From the NCBI GenBank assembly GCA_964030475.1, contig CAXIPT010000057.1, positions 45,857 to 109,856 on the forward strand: a stretch of DNA of 64,000 bases, given 5' to 3'. This DNA comes from Tethya wilhelma (taxonomy: Eukaryota > Porifera > Demospongiae > Tethyida > Tethyidae). Under the pieces are notes generated by a model, which saw only the letters and a program-made list of their open reading frames with translations, did not search any database and was not told where the DNA came from. The translations under genes and the position numbers were made by a program. Positions 12,042 to 23,407 of the stretch are shown here, one piece after another (position 1 is the stretch's first letter; each line of letters starts with the position of its first letter).

Positions 12042-12260
12042 GAGACAGTTGATGATGGTGAACATGTGAAAGACACGCAAGATGACAATGAAAGTGTGAA
12101 AGACACGCAAGATGACAATGAAAGTGTGGGAGATATGCAAGATGACAATGAAAGTGTGGAAGATATGCAAGATGACAGTGAAAGTGTGGAAGATATGCAA
12201 GATGACAGTGAAAGTGTGGAAGATATGCAAGATGACTGTGAATGTGTGAAAGATGACTGA
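12042..12260 (+). repeat. 30-bp minisatellite encoding an acidic decapeptide repeat
   Basis: About seven tandem 30-bp units encode DDNESVEDMQ-like decapeptides (variants KDTQ, GDMQ, DDSES). They follow directly on the transposase and lie on its strand. The units are only slightly diverged. The first part (11988-12050) is lysine/threonine-rich and then turns strongly acidic, like a disordered tail. Confidence 0.9.
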
Positions 12261-12406
12261 ACATGTGGAAGATGTGCAAGATGACTGCGAACATGTGGAA
12301 GATATGCAAGATGATCGTGGGTGCATGGAGGACATGTGCAGGTCCAAAGATGACAGTATAGAAAATGAAGTTGATGACATTCAACCTACAATACAAATAC
12401 CAAATA

Positions 12407-13903
12407 TGTGACCTGTCAAGGGAAAACGTACCGGTTAGGAAATTGATTTTGGAGTAAAATGCAGTTTTAATTCGCGTTTCTGCGCGAAAATTTTTTTCTT
12501 GCACGGATGCGCTGCGCTACATCTCAGCATGCTCCATGCAAAATTTGAGAGGTGGAGCTGCTTCAGTTGCAGAGATAATGTAGCCTCGTTCATTAACGCA
12601 TGCGCAGCAGGGGTTATGGTAGTCGTGTTGTCTGTGTGTGTGTGTGTGTTCCAACTATATCTCAAGAACGGCAGCTCCAGTCTTCAAACGCGGTATACCA
12701 AGGTAAAATAATCGAGATTATCAAAAAAAGTATTCCACAAAAGCCTGTAGTTCCTGAGATATGAAACTTTTCAGCCTCTTTAAGCGCTAAGCTTCGAGGC
12801 CACACCCATAATTTTGGGGGACGAGCCTGAGCAAGCTTCATAGCATAGACAGTAGAAGCTTAGCTACTGATATGAAATGGCCTGAGGTCCTTTTACAAAG
12901 CAACAAAAGCCTATAGTTTCTGAAATCTGAGGCTTTTCAGCCTATCTGAGCTAAGCTTCGAGGCCACACCCATTCATCCTGTTAAAATTTTGGGGCAAGC
13001 ATGAGGGGCGAGCCTGAGCGAGTCCCATAGCATAGCTGCATAGCTTATTGATACACATTCATCCAACTACATTATACAGAAATAACAATATAATATTAGA
13101 CTACACAATAAGCTGCTATAATATATCAAATACCATCAAAATACTTATAAGATTCAGCCTGTATGATTATAATTATGTACCCCGCACCAAGGGTTATGCA
13201 CCTTGGTGCCTTCATTTTTACTTAGTTGCTAACACGGAGGACAGTTGCTATGCTGTGCAACAAACCGTAGCAAATATTTATGAGCAAGGCAGCTGCCACT
13301 AAAAATAAATGTTTATTTGGTGTTCTCTTTGGCTTATAAGCTGACTAACCTCAAAATTTTGCTACAGCACATAGACAGAAAGGCAAGCCAAAAGCTTTGT
13401 ACATACTTGTCTAATCCAAGCGCTTTCACACAGTAGTCCTCGTAGGTATTGCCCCTCCTTGTACGGCGATCGTGTACAGGTTTTTTTTAGGCTTATATCA
13501 GTTCTTGGAATTTACAGTACCTAGAATCTATCTCTTTACTAACAAGCGCTTACCTCTTTGAGTCGATTAGCTGTCTCCTGGGTCTTCTTTCCTAGCTACT
13601 CGCTTTTCACTAAATAATTTTAGTCCCCACGTGGCTGGTTGTGGTAATATTCAGCATGTACTGTACATGATCTAATAATTATGATACGGAGAGTATATGG
13701 ATTGCCCGTAGTTTACCTAGCAACAACTTTACAACTGTTTTTCTAGTAAGCCACGAGTGGAGGCAGGGCTGCTTGCAAGAGCTATATCTGGAAAACTACT
13801 TGAGCTATGCGCATCAAATTTGATATGCGCTTTCTGGGAAGGCCTAGATTTATTTACATGGAACAGCTAACTCAACCGGCACGTTTTCCCTTGACAGGTC
13901 ACA
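12407..13903. mobile_element. TGTGACC-family TIR transposon, TA target duplication
   Basis: The ends TGTGACCTGTCAAGGGAAAA are perfectly inverted at 13880-13903, and TA is duplicated at 12405-12406 and 13904-13905. The 1,497-bp interior has no transposase. It has been inserted into the Academ-like element, separating its acidic tail from the downstream segment at 13948. Relatives lie at 61469-62361 and 919-1817, with a fragment at 56480. Confidence 0.9.
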
Positions 13904-13947
13904 TATTGACAAGTGTACATCATCTCATGGATCACTACATCTACAAA

Positions 13948-14233
13948 TGCAAGAGCTTTTGCTCACATCCTTGGACCAAGTAGTGATATAACAACTTTTG
14001 ATTCTGTGAAAATTTGTGGTAAAACCTTACCCCCCAAAAGGCTCAAAGAATTGCAGAAAGAACATGACAAAATGCTTGCCAACATGACAGCTAGGGTTCT
14101 TCAAATAAAGGCAGAACTGAGCAAGCACATAAGACGAATTGAAAATCAAACATTTAAAGCAACACATGAGCTTCCAAAGTCAGAAGAGTACTTAAAACTG
14201 CTATCACAGATAAAATTCTCAAACGATTTCTAA
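13948..14233 (+). pseudogene. Coiled-coil exon downstream of the nested transposon
   Basis: The reading frame contains AHILGPSSD and a lysine/glutamate-rich heptad-like stretch (KRLKELQKEHDKML, LQIKAELSKHIRR), then stops. I do not recognise the domain. Its position and strand suggest it is the continuation of the Academ-like gene or its neighbour, cut off by the 1.5-kb insertion. An AT-rich gap follows to 14460. Confidence 0.45.
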
Positions 14234-14469
14234 ACACAATGAATGTAACACTATAATCTCACAAACATACGAAACAGTAGGTAAACTTACACAATATCAT
14301 TTATTATATTCACCCACCATTAATCACCATGGAAGATATAATTCTAAACTAGTCCATATAATGATGCATCTTCAGAAATTCAGCCTATAATAATAAAAAA
14401 TGTTTTAAATTACAATAATTATACAGTACATTTTAACAAGATTTTTACAATCGAGGTCACCTTGATTTA

Positions 14470-15192
14470 TTGATCTTGAATGGCTTAGGAAAACAGCTCA
14501 ATCAGTGGTATATACAACAAACCATCCAGCCAATTGAGTCTGGATACCAGAAGCACAGGATGTTTCTACACACAGCATTCCTGTACATAGATCTTAGAAA
14601 TGCTATCAAATGGGAGAATGGGCCACACATCATCAGGCATCGGAAATTTTGGCTACCTAGGTTCATTGGAGTGGGCTGCAAAAACTACGCAACAGAAGCA
14701 GTTAACCTAATTGCACACTTAGAAGCAGACTTTCCAAAGCACACTGCATACATTACAAAACACAATACTACTGGTATTGCAGGCCGTGGAAAACCGATTG
14801 ACCAACACATGGAAGATTATGTATTGTACATGAAATCCATAAGCTAGAGATTATGTCAACAAGCATAACCATGTCTTATTTGTACACATACATATGCAGG
14901 ATTGTCAAACAGGCACTACTATGTAGTGGTATTAATGTGACCACCAAACACGTCACAAACATATCTATGTGTGCACTGTTTCTACTCGAAGCAGCCAAGC
15001 GTACAGACAATCTTTTTCAAGTCAAACCACCCACAACGTACCACACAACTAGAGAGTCACATTCTGACCAAGCAAAGATGTGTCTGCACATGTTGCAGAA
15101 GAAAATTGCCAGTGAACAAACTGAGAGAAGTGGGCCATTATTTGTCGATCCCGAACAAGTGGGACTGAACGAATTAACTGGAAGTGATTGAC
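14470..15192 (+). pseudogene. DUF6589-like transposase-related protein, C-terminal part
   Basis: Two open pieces join across a probable short intron ending in TATGCAG at about 14898. The first carries RNAIKWENGPHIIRH, NYATEAVNLIAHLEADFPKH and GRGKPIDQHMED; the second continues IVKQALLCSGINVT. This pattern (NYA-EA, then G-x-P-x-D-x-x-x-E) is that of the C-terminal half of DUF6589-type proteins, a domain widespread in TE-rich animal and fungal genomes. The 5' half is absent here; a related N-terminal fragment occurs at 36400-36760. It could be a second gene of the same element or a separate insertion. Confidence 0.5.
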
Positions 15193-15424
15193 TACGCAAT
15201 CAACTGCAGATGATAGACAACCTACAAGAACAAGAGCAACATAAAGGTGAACTGATATTAACTATGAACTACATCTTGTGGAACAGAATTTAACTGTAAA
15301 ATAATAATTTGTATCACTACACATGTATTGAATTTATACATTGTTCTTCTGTCTCTTTAGTAACCACATAATAATATATTAATGACATTTCCGTTCGATA
15401 ACTGGAGCACTACTAACTACTTCC

Positions 15425-16135
15425 TCAAAACCATTGTAAAATACTGATTTTAATAATAAAATAGTCTATAATAATAAAAGAGTCTATGTCATCTATACTA
15501 GAAACATATTTGGCACTATCGCAAATATTTTTGATAACAGCATCTGCACACGCAAACTGTTTGCCTAGAATTCTAAGACAACGATTTGGTTCTATATATT
15601 TTTCTCTTTCCTGCTGTAATCTAGTACTATGCTCTGCCATCAGTGAATCATCCACTCTCCTGATGGCTAAACGTCGTCTCCTTCTTGGAACTGGTTCCAA
15701 TTGCTGAATAACACTCAGAACACTGGATTCTGGATGACAAACATCACAACACAATTGCAAAGCACTTTTTTCAGCTGAGCCACCAATGACACGTAACAAC
15801 TTCAAACGCAAACATAAGACTGTAAATTCAGGTCGCCAGACTTATTGACATCAGACGTTGAATAAATGAAGTAAGCTCTTGATTGACATCCAGATCGACC
15901 CGCTCTTCCACACAACTATAATATACACATGTAGACAAAAACAAAAGAACCACCTACATATACATGCGTGTCTATACCTGATACAACTGACACATTGAGG
16001 ATAGAGCACCATTAACCACAATTAATTCAACATCAGGAATGTTCATCCGCATTAAGATTCAATGAATTCACATCTATATATTTAAACTCAACAAAACAAG
16101 ATTACCATTCCAAATGCTACTCTTGCTACCAGACA
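15425..16135 (-). pseudogene. RecQ-like helicase, C-terminal fragment
   Basis: On the minus strand, 16125-16111 encodes VAFGM. A GT-AG intron follows, then MNIPDVELIVV (16080), a second short intron (about 15976-15923) and CGRAGRSGCQSRAYFIY (15920-15870). VAFGMGxN and GRAGR are superfamily 2 helicase motifs V and VI in the RecQ form. After a frameshift near 15820 the frame runs on through CCDVCHP, a probable zinc-binding pair of the RecQ C-terminal region, and a basic stretch. The motor domain 5' of motif V is missing; the gene is cut by the hairpin at 16145-16221. It converges on the transposase at 8.9-12 kb, as expected if both belong to one helicase-bearing DNA transposon. Confidence 0.75.
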
Positions 16136-16144
16136 TCGCAGACA

Positions 16145-16221
16145 AGGCACAAAAAGTCTGGTAGCGCCTTTTTTGTGTCTTGTCTGGTAATAGCAAAGAC
16201 GCTACCAGACTTTTTGTGCCT
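16145..16221. repeat. Perfect 22-bp inverted repeat hairpin
   Basis: AGGCACAAAAAGTCTGGTAG plus CG (16145-16166) is exactly complementary to 16200-16221 around a 33-bp loop. A further partial copy (CTACCAGAC) lies at 16127. It borders the truncated helicase and may be a subterminal repeat of that element. Confidence 0.9.
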
Positions 16222-16242
16222 AGGGTAGGCGAAGCGTGATAA

Positions 16243-16437
16243 CGTATAGCGGGAAATTTTCGTGGGGGAAAATTTTTGCGTTTTCGTCTTGAATAGAAAT
16301 TCGCGGGGAAATTTTTCGTGGATTACGTCTCAACTATACGTGACGACCACATACCTTGTGGGGGAAAATTTTCGCGGAAAGCTGCCAAACCACGAAATTC
16401 GCAAAAATTTTCCCCCACAAAAATTTCCCGCTATACG
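16243..16437. mobile_element. Short foldback MITE
   Basis: The ends CGTATAGCGGGAAATTTT and their inverse bound 195 bp, with internal repeats of GGGGGAAAATTTT. No coding capacity was seen. A diverged relative lies at about 36164-36360. Confidence 0.85.
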
Positions 16438-16500
16438 GTACATGATTACAGCAAAGATGGGATTTACAGCGCAATACATGGTTACAGCAAATTTGTCTTC

Positions 16501-17592
16501 AGCAGCATTCTTGTTCAAAAAAGTATATACTCTACTGACACAGTCTTTGGTCTTGCAAAATATTATAGTCTTTGGGATAGAGGATGGTTCTGAGGTATTA
16601 CTGAGCACATTGGCTTTGAGCACCTAAATCTTTTTACAAGTAAAAAAAAACATTGGAAATGTAATGAGACACAGAAATTGGGCTAAATCATAAAAAGAAC
16701 ACAAACAAGATGGAATGGCTGTTAGATTGTGTGCAGAATTGGTATTGTATGGGCTGCATTTAGCAATCTCCTTATTGAGTCTCTCATTTTGCCCACAGGA
16801 AGAATCCCTTACACACTCTAACAGCCATTCCATCTTGTTTGTGTTCTTTTTACGATTTAGCCCCATTCCTGTCTCTCATTACATTTCCAATGTTTTTTTT
16901 ACTTGTTGGTTCTCATTTTTCCATAACTTTACAAATCACATTTGAGTTGGTATGTGTAGAGCTAGTAGTCTGGCAAGCCAGAATACTGAACGGCGAGCTG
17001 CTAAGTAAGTTTTTTTTTACTATCATAAACTTTACAGCATAATGCTAAGAGACAGCCATTGATGTGCAATGCTGTTTTATAGCCTGCTTGATACTGAAGT
17101 GAAACACACATCTCCACATCTCAGTCATTTGGAGGCAGGAGCTGTATCATAAGATTTACTTGTCTATCTATATATGTTATGATAATCAAAGTCCTGATTC
17201 ATAACTGGGTGGATAATGTTGAGATTGGATATTCTTGCTTCAAGGTGCGCACGAAATGCATGAAGCCAAAATTCATCTCCCACTATAAAAACCTTCACTG
17301 ATTTGCCGACTTGTTATCCTCCAATGTACTCTCTCAGATTACACAGTGATCCAACTTCTGATGGTGTTCCCCAGAATTCGTGAAAACAACTTTCAAGCAT
17401 TCCCATAGTAAGTGGAAGCCAGCTGTACTAAGCATGGTTTTATATTTACTTTCTTGTTCAAATTTCTTGCAAAATACATGTTTATGTATTATGTACCAGA
17501 AATTTCGTGGGGCCATTGAAGTCTTTCCTTGGGTTGAATTTCTGTTTGTATCCACTCCTTCATTGATCTCAATATTTTGTAGGTTAGCTGGT
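16501..17592 (+). repeat. Left arm of a 1,092-bp inverted duplication
   Basis: This block is the reverse complement of 19115-20206 with equal length and almost no differences (for example one base near 17515). It contains one foldback MITE (16636-16906). It ends exactly at the single N at 17593. Confidence 0.95.
16636..16906. mobile_element. ACAAGT-family foldback MITE
   Basis: This 271-bp hairpin has arms beginning ACAAGTAAAAAAAAAC and an AATGTAATGAGACA block, inverted at the other end. The arms run nearly to the centre. Other copies are listed separately; in several the similarity extends past the hairpin into AACAAACAAGT/ACTTGTTTGTT flanks, so the true ends may lie further out. Confidence 0.9.
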
Positions 17593-17593
17593 N

Positions 17594-18486
17594 TTTAGTA
17601 TGGCATTAAAGACGTTTGTCAAGTGCATTAAAAGTGCAGGACCACCATAGATGAGGTGCTCGGGATCAACTTAATCCGGTCCACTAGGTTTTCCCCATTT
17701 GAGGGAAAGAATCACCTCAGAGATCTCTTTAAACAAAAATGGGGTGAACTCATCCTCTGTGACATCAATTACCAGCTTAGAAAAAGTGTCATCAACAAAC
17801 TGGGTGGTAATCTCCTCATGATGTGACTCAGCAGGGTTAGCTTATCTTGCCCAGGCTTCGCAGATATTCTCTCCTTCATGGGATTCACCTTGGTAGAAGA
17901 TATGTTGTTGGTAGTCTGGTTCCCTTTCATTCTCCTAATGGTACGAAAAAGCTTAGTGGTGTTGTTACAATTGATATCAAGATTGTTCAAAACATCCTCC
18001 TGTTGTTGATGTTGATGGTGTCTCTAAACCTAGACTTTGCCTCCTTATACTGTTTTTGAGCAGGGTGATCACTATTCCCTGGACAACCAGCATGAATCCA
18101 TGCTTTGTGAGCCGCTTTGGAGTAGAGCTTAGCTCCTGGGTCCACCCCGGCTTCAGATGTACCGCTTCTGAGGAATATTTTTCTTGGCTGCAGAGAGGAT
18201 ACATGAGAGTAGTAGCAAGGTATGTATCTATATCGGCATTTGTTGCATCCGGAGCAAGTAGTGATACAGAGTTCAGGCATCAGTAAAATCTTGGGTGTAG
18301 GATGATTCAATAACTTCTTTCGAGATCTTAGACCAGTTTGGGGAGAACCCTGATTTCATGCATTGAAATTCAGTCAATGGTTTAGAGGATAAGGTACATC
18401 TGATTTTACAAGTCACAGGAAGATGATCAGACATATCCAAGCTGCATTCATCAAGAACTGTTACATCCTCATGTGACCAAAAGTGG
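17594..18486 (-). pseudogene. Non-LTR retrotransposon (LINE) endonuclease-to-RT fragment
   Basis: On the minus strand the 5' end reads WSHEDVTVLDECSLDMSDHL-P-V. SDHLP is the C-terminal signature of the AP-type endonuclease of LINEs. Further on come the linker segments AAHKAWIHAGCPG, YKEAKSRFRDTINI and KLFRTIRRMKGN that usually precede the reverse transcriptase. Stops and frame changes interrupt it. The RT catalytic motif is not reached, because the block ends at the N at 17593. Confidence 0.75.
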
Positions 18487-19114
18487 GTGTGGCTACACCA
18501 AATTTTTTTGCCCGCTTTGCGCCCGCATTATATTAGCACCCCCGTAAGCTATATCTTAGACATGCCACTGACATGAAAGAGAAGGTATTATTGGCTTAAA
18601 CATGCAAAAATTGGTGCACATTAAATAGGATACAACTATCTTGTATCCACAAATCTCTGTCTGTATTGTATTAATCAATATTAAACATCACTACAAGACT
18701 TGCTGTGCAAATCAACAACTTGCCAGATTGGGAGGTTGATTGGAACGACTTTTCCTCAGCGCTCTAGGATCAAACTGACTTGTTCAGAATTCCTGCCCAG
18801 TGCTCAAGATGCAGATGTCCTGACTGAGAATGCTGTCCAGTATTGCATGGTTTTTAGTTGAGTACTTTGACAGTTTGCACAATCTCAAACCTCTCCTTCC
18901 AGTCAATAGATCAGTAGTTGCTCCTATGAAGATGAAATGAGAAGTACAAGAGTGAAACCATTGAAATAATTAGACAACTTATGGAAGATGCAAAACTGTC
19001 GGGTAATCCACGGGTAGAAAATGATCTTGCTTGTATTCACACACATTCCTGTAGTTTTAGTATATACCTGTATGTACATTCCACAAAATTACACATAACA
19101 GGCTGTGTTTGGGG
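18487..19114. other. No clear gene
   Basis: Positions 18480-18545 resemble part of the 5-bp-TSD MITE at 46850. The remainder shows only short open stretches that I cannot identify. Confidence 0.5.
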
Positions 19115-20206
19115 ACCAGCTAACCTACAAAATATTGAGATCAATGAAGGAGTGGATACAAACAGAAATTCAACCCAAGGAAAGACTTCAATGGGCCCAC
19201 GAAATTTCTGGTACATAATACATAAACATGTATTTTGCAAGAAATTTGAACAAGAAAGTAAATATAAAACCATGCTTAGTACAGCTGGCTTCCACTTACT
19301 ATGGGAATGCTTGAAAGTTGTTTTCACGAATTCTGGGGAACACCATCAGAAGTTGGATCACTGTGTAATCTGAGAGAGTACATTGGAGGATAACAAGTCG
19401 GCAAATCAGTGAAGGTTTTTATAGTGGGAGATGAATTTTGGCTTCATGCATTTCGTGCGCACCTTGAAGCAAGAATATCCAATCTCAACATTATCCACCC
19501 AGTTATGAATCAGGACTTTGATTATCATAACATATATAGATAGACAAGTAAATCTTATGATACAGCTCCTGCCTCCAAATGACTGAGATGTGGAGATGTG
19601 TGTTTCACTTCAGTATCAAGCAGGCTATAAAACAGCATTGCACATCAATGGCTGTCTCTTAGCATTATGCTGTAAAGTTTATGATAGTAAAAAAAAACTT
19701 ACTTAGCAGCTCGCCGTTCAGTATTCTGGCTTGCCAGACTACTAGCTCTACACATACCAACTCAAATGTGATTTGTAAAGTTATGGAAAAATGAGAACCA
19801 ACAAGTAAAAAAAACATTGGAAATGTAATGAGAGACAGGAATGGGGCTAAATCGTAAAAAGAACACAAACAAGATGGAATGGCTGTTAGAGTGTGTAAGG
19901 GATTCTTCCTGTGGGCAAAATGAGAGACTCAATAAGGAGATTGCTAAATGCAGCCCATACAATACCAATTCTGCACACAATCTAACAGCCATTCCATCTT
20001 GTTTGTGTTCTTTTTATGATTTAGCCCAATTTCTGTGTCTCATTACATTTCCAATGTTTTTTTTTACTTGTAAAAAGATTTAGGTGCTCAAAGCCAATGT
20101 GCTCAGTAATACCTCAGAACCATCCTCTATCCCAAAGACTATAATATTTTGCAAGACCAAAGACTGTGTCAGTAGAGTATATACTTTTTTGAACAAGAAT
20201 GCTGCT
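19115..20206 (-). repeat. Right arm of the 1,092-bp inverted duplication
   Basis: This is the reverse complement of 16501-17592, including a foldback MITE (19801-20071). It ends one base before the N at 20208. Confidence 0.95.
19801..20071. mobile_element. ACAAGT-family foldback MITE
   Basis: This is the same 271-bp hairpin as at 16636-16906, present in the inverted arm. Confidence 0.9.
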
Positions 20207-20208
20207 AN

Positions 20209-20568
20209 AACATTTCTATAACAATCAGTGTCAAAGCTTTCGGTAAAGGTCGTCAAATTTGAAAACTAACATGCGTTAATGCACAGATAATTATAATTTC
20301 TCAGATTTATGAAGCGCACCAGAGCTCTAATAACTTGACTGTATTGTTTTGTATTGTATAATGTGAATTGTATTGTGTTTACCCTATGTATAGTTGCGTG
20401 TGTGTATTTCCGCGCGGTATACCTGTTATGATGTAATAGTGCACTCTAGTAAAAATTTCAAAAAAATAAGTAGTGTAGGAATGGGCAGTGCGGTAAAAAG
20501 CATTGGAACAAGGCATTTCTCAATTTCGGCACATGACTACTTCATTTTTAATTTATTATTGATCCCTA
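20209..20568. other. No gene; repeat half
   Basis: Positions 20445-20550 match one arm of the inverted pair at 61335-61455 and 62547-62668 (shared GTAGGAATGGGCAGTGCGGT). Nothing else was recognised. Confidence 0.6.
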
Positions 20569-21070
20569 ATTCCCAGTACGGTAGTACTGGGTACATAGCA
20601 ATGGCACGGATGGCCCATTAGCGCAATACAAATATTCACGCGAATAACTCTGCAAAAAATGAGCGCTTAGCACTAAAAGGCTTCTTAAGCTACTATTTAG
20701 CCTTTTCTCTTTCTATTGAGCCTAAAAACATAGCCTAAAACCATCGCTAAAGTATCAAACTAAAGTATACCAAACCTCCAATTTTCTCCATCTTCTTCTT
20801 ATTCTTCTTCTTCTATCTTGAACGACTTTTCTCAAAGACAGCTCGCTTTTAGAAACTGATTCTTGAATGAATAAACTTGGTTTCTTTGTCTTCACATGCT
20901 TTTTGTATCAGTTATTTGTCTCTCTAGCTGAGTCGCTAGATACAAGACGAAAAGCACCTTCTCCGTATGCCAGCCATTCATTTCTATACTGATTAATAAT
21001 TCATTAGCTACCTTGGAAATCAAGTTGACGACCCTTTTCCAGTTAGACAAGTGTGCGTTATTTGGAATTT
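20569..21070 (-). repeat. Rep-1 copy, reverse orientation
   Basis: It starts with the terminal hairpin CCCAGTACGGTAGTACTGGG, passes the (TTC)n tract near 20800 and ends at the GTGTGCGTTATTTGGAA end. It is near full length. Confidence 0.85.
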
Positions 21071-23150
21071 AAATATTCTCTGCCCTCCCTGTTTTACCTG
21101 AAGATTTCTGGTTGTGCTGAAGTCTCTGTAACCAGTTACCGGTACCTTTCAGTCTTCAATAATAGGAGGTGAATAGACTGCTTTGTTACATAGTTGTCAT
21201 TATAAGAAGATGAGCAAAGCAAGTAAATTTTGTAAGATAGACTCTACAGCTTCACCATGACTTTATACCGACAGCATAGATTATAACATATGCTATAATA
21301 TCCATGCTGATAACGTACAAGTAGCTACCATATACACATAAACTCAAATGTGATGTAGAATTATGAAAAAATGAGAACACACCAAACCGGAAATAGCTAA
21401 GCTGCTCGAATAACACGAAAGCCAAAAATTTATAAAGATCCAGGACTCAGACTTACCGTATTTCTATTTACACGCGCGACACAAAATCCAAAGAGCAAGA
21501 GCTGGACACACGCACTTACACGTCGAAAAGTCTTTCAAGTTGCTGCTTTTAGTCTGACAGCACTGCCACTTACAGTCAGCTCAGCCTAGCTATAGCTAGT
21601 TGCTCATTTCTTCACAGACACAGCCTTGTTCCCAGCTGAATGGACAGCTACACTGTACACACTGACAGCCAGATTCAGAGGTACCCGTATACTACCAGCC
21701 TGCTTGTCAGTTTATAATAACCTCGAGTACTCAAAATCATTTCAATAAGTTTGCCTATGGATAATAGGTTTGCTATAACAGGAGAAGATAATCATGCGTT
21801 TATCTACTAATAGCATGGTCTTGTAAATGAAGATCATTTGCTCAGGCTCGCCCAACAATGTTTCCATCTGACTACTTATTATTGAGATCTCCACAAGTCT
21901 GTAAGGAGCGAGCAATAGCGTGCAGGACAGACTCAGGGACATTAAGGACTGGGTCAGCTGAAAAGTGAATGAAATACCATGGTGATTCATCACAGTATAT
22001 CTTCACAGTGTATTCATTTGATTTCATTTTAACTATTTAATAATAAAGATAAAGTGTTAATAATTGTAAATTTATATTAAAATCAATTATTGAGGTTAAT
22101 TAGCAGGGGGGGCGTTACCTTAAAAAAACCATAAATTGATACCTATTTTGCAAAATGCGCCATATCCTTAGCGCTGCAGTAACCTTCAAAAAGGGCTTAT
22201 TCGATTCTATATGACACCTACTTTCTTTATATCGAGTCATACTTTGTACAGATACTCAACTTACGTCAGTGTAGCAAATTTGACCCCTCCAGGACTGTTG
22301 TCTGGAATGTCTAAGCTTTTGTAATTTTACACCACACTTTTTTTTCACTCAAAATACCTAATGGTATGATAGATACCACATCACTCTTTCCTTAGATGCT
22401 CGTGATAGCCTTCTAAAGACCCAATAGATATAGCGCATTTTCACTTTTAGTACAATGCTATCTTCTCTCCACTCTTGCACTGGCATCACGTGATCATGAG
22501 TATGACTTGTGTACACACCCCCAACGCACACGCGCAGAGTCGCACCAATATAATTTTCCAGCTGCATTGGACCACATTTTGGACAAAAGTTTACATTGGA
22601 TCAGTTTCAAGTAAGTGATTGATTCCATAGCATATTAAATTTATAACAACAGACATATTTTGTATTGCTACATCATTGATAATATACTGTACTGTCCAAG
22701 TCTTCTGATGGGGCATCACAAGCGTACTGAGCTCAGTACAAAAGTTAACATTCTTAGTCCAGAGATAAAAGATGATTAGTCAAAGCATGATCACCATCTA
22801 AATAGAATAGAAGAGCATGTGTGGTATCTGTATAACAAAAAAATTGTATAGATTAATAGAGTGCAACCAATTTGTGAGCATGATCACTAAAGTAAAAGCA
22901 TCACTAAAGGAATGAATGATTCTCAAAGACATGAACAATCAAAATTTAGTTTTTGTTGTTGGTTTTTTTCTATTTTAAAGAGTTTTACATTCGCACAGAA
23001 ACTACTATAATTTTCAGAGTATACTGGCTGGGTTAAGCTACACTGAAATAATAATCCTATCATACGCTGCCGCACGTTAGTAGTACATATTGTACCTCAG
23101 GCTATATCCCTGCAAAAACTTGTGACCCAGCCTTGGCCAATTCTGTATAT
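21071..23150. other. No gene seen
   Basis: About 2 kb without a recognisable exon. A solo end of the CTCAGG-family transposon sits at 21934-21957. The rest is AT-rich unique-looking sequence. Confidence 0.55.
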
Positions 23151-23153
23151 GTG

Positions 23154-23154
<1 letters not shown>

Positions 23155-23206
<52 letters not shown>

Positions 23207-23333
23207 ATGTGTGTGTGTGCGTGCGTGCAGGTGTGTGTGTGTGTGTGTGTGCGTGTGTGCATGTGTGTGTGTGTGTGTGTGTATGTGTGTGTGTGCACAT
23301 GTGTGTGCGTGTGTGTGTATGTTGGGGGGGGGG
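23155..23333. repeat. Compound (CT)n(GT)n microsatellite
   Basis: A CT run passes into interrupted GT repeats with GC and AT variants and ends in a G9 run. All reading frames over it are low-complexity artefacts. Confidence 0.95.
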
Positions 23334-23407
23334 TAGATCTTTTCAACACTGATAAGACTATGACACTTATACACATGCATGCACATATTAATTAAAGGCT
23401 TCCAATT

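Noticed and set aside
11935..12504. A 189-codon minus-strand frame with repeated HIFHTF-like units
   Set aside because: It is the antisense shadow of the acidic decapeptide minisatellite.
16501..20206. A natural giant palindrome or cruciform
   Set aside because: The arms end exactly at Ns and have equal length, which is better explained by a flipped contig.
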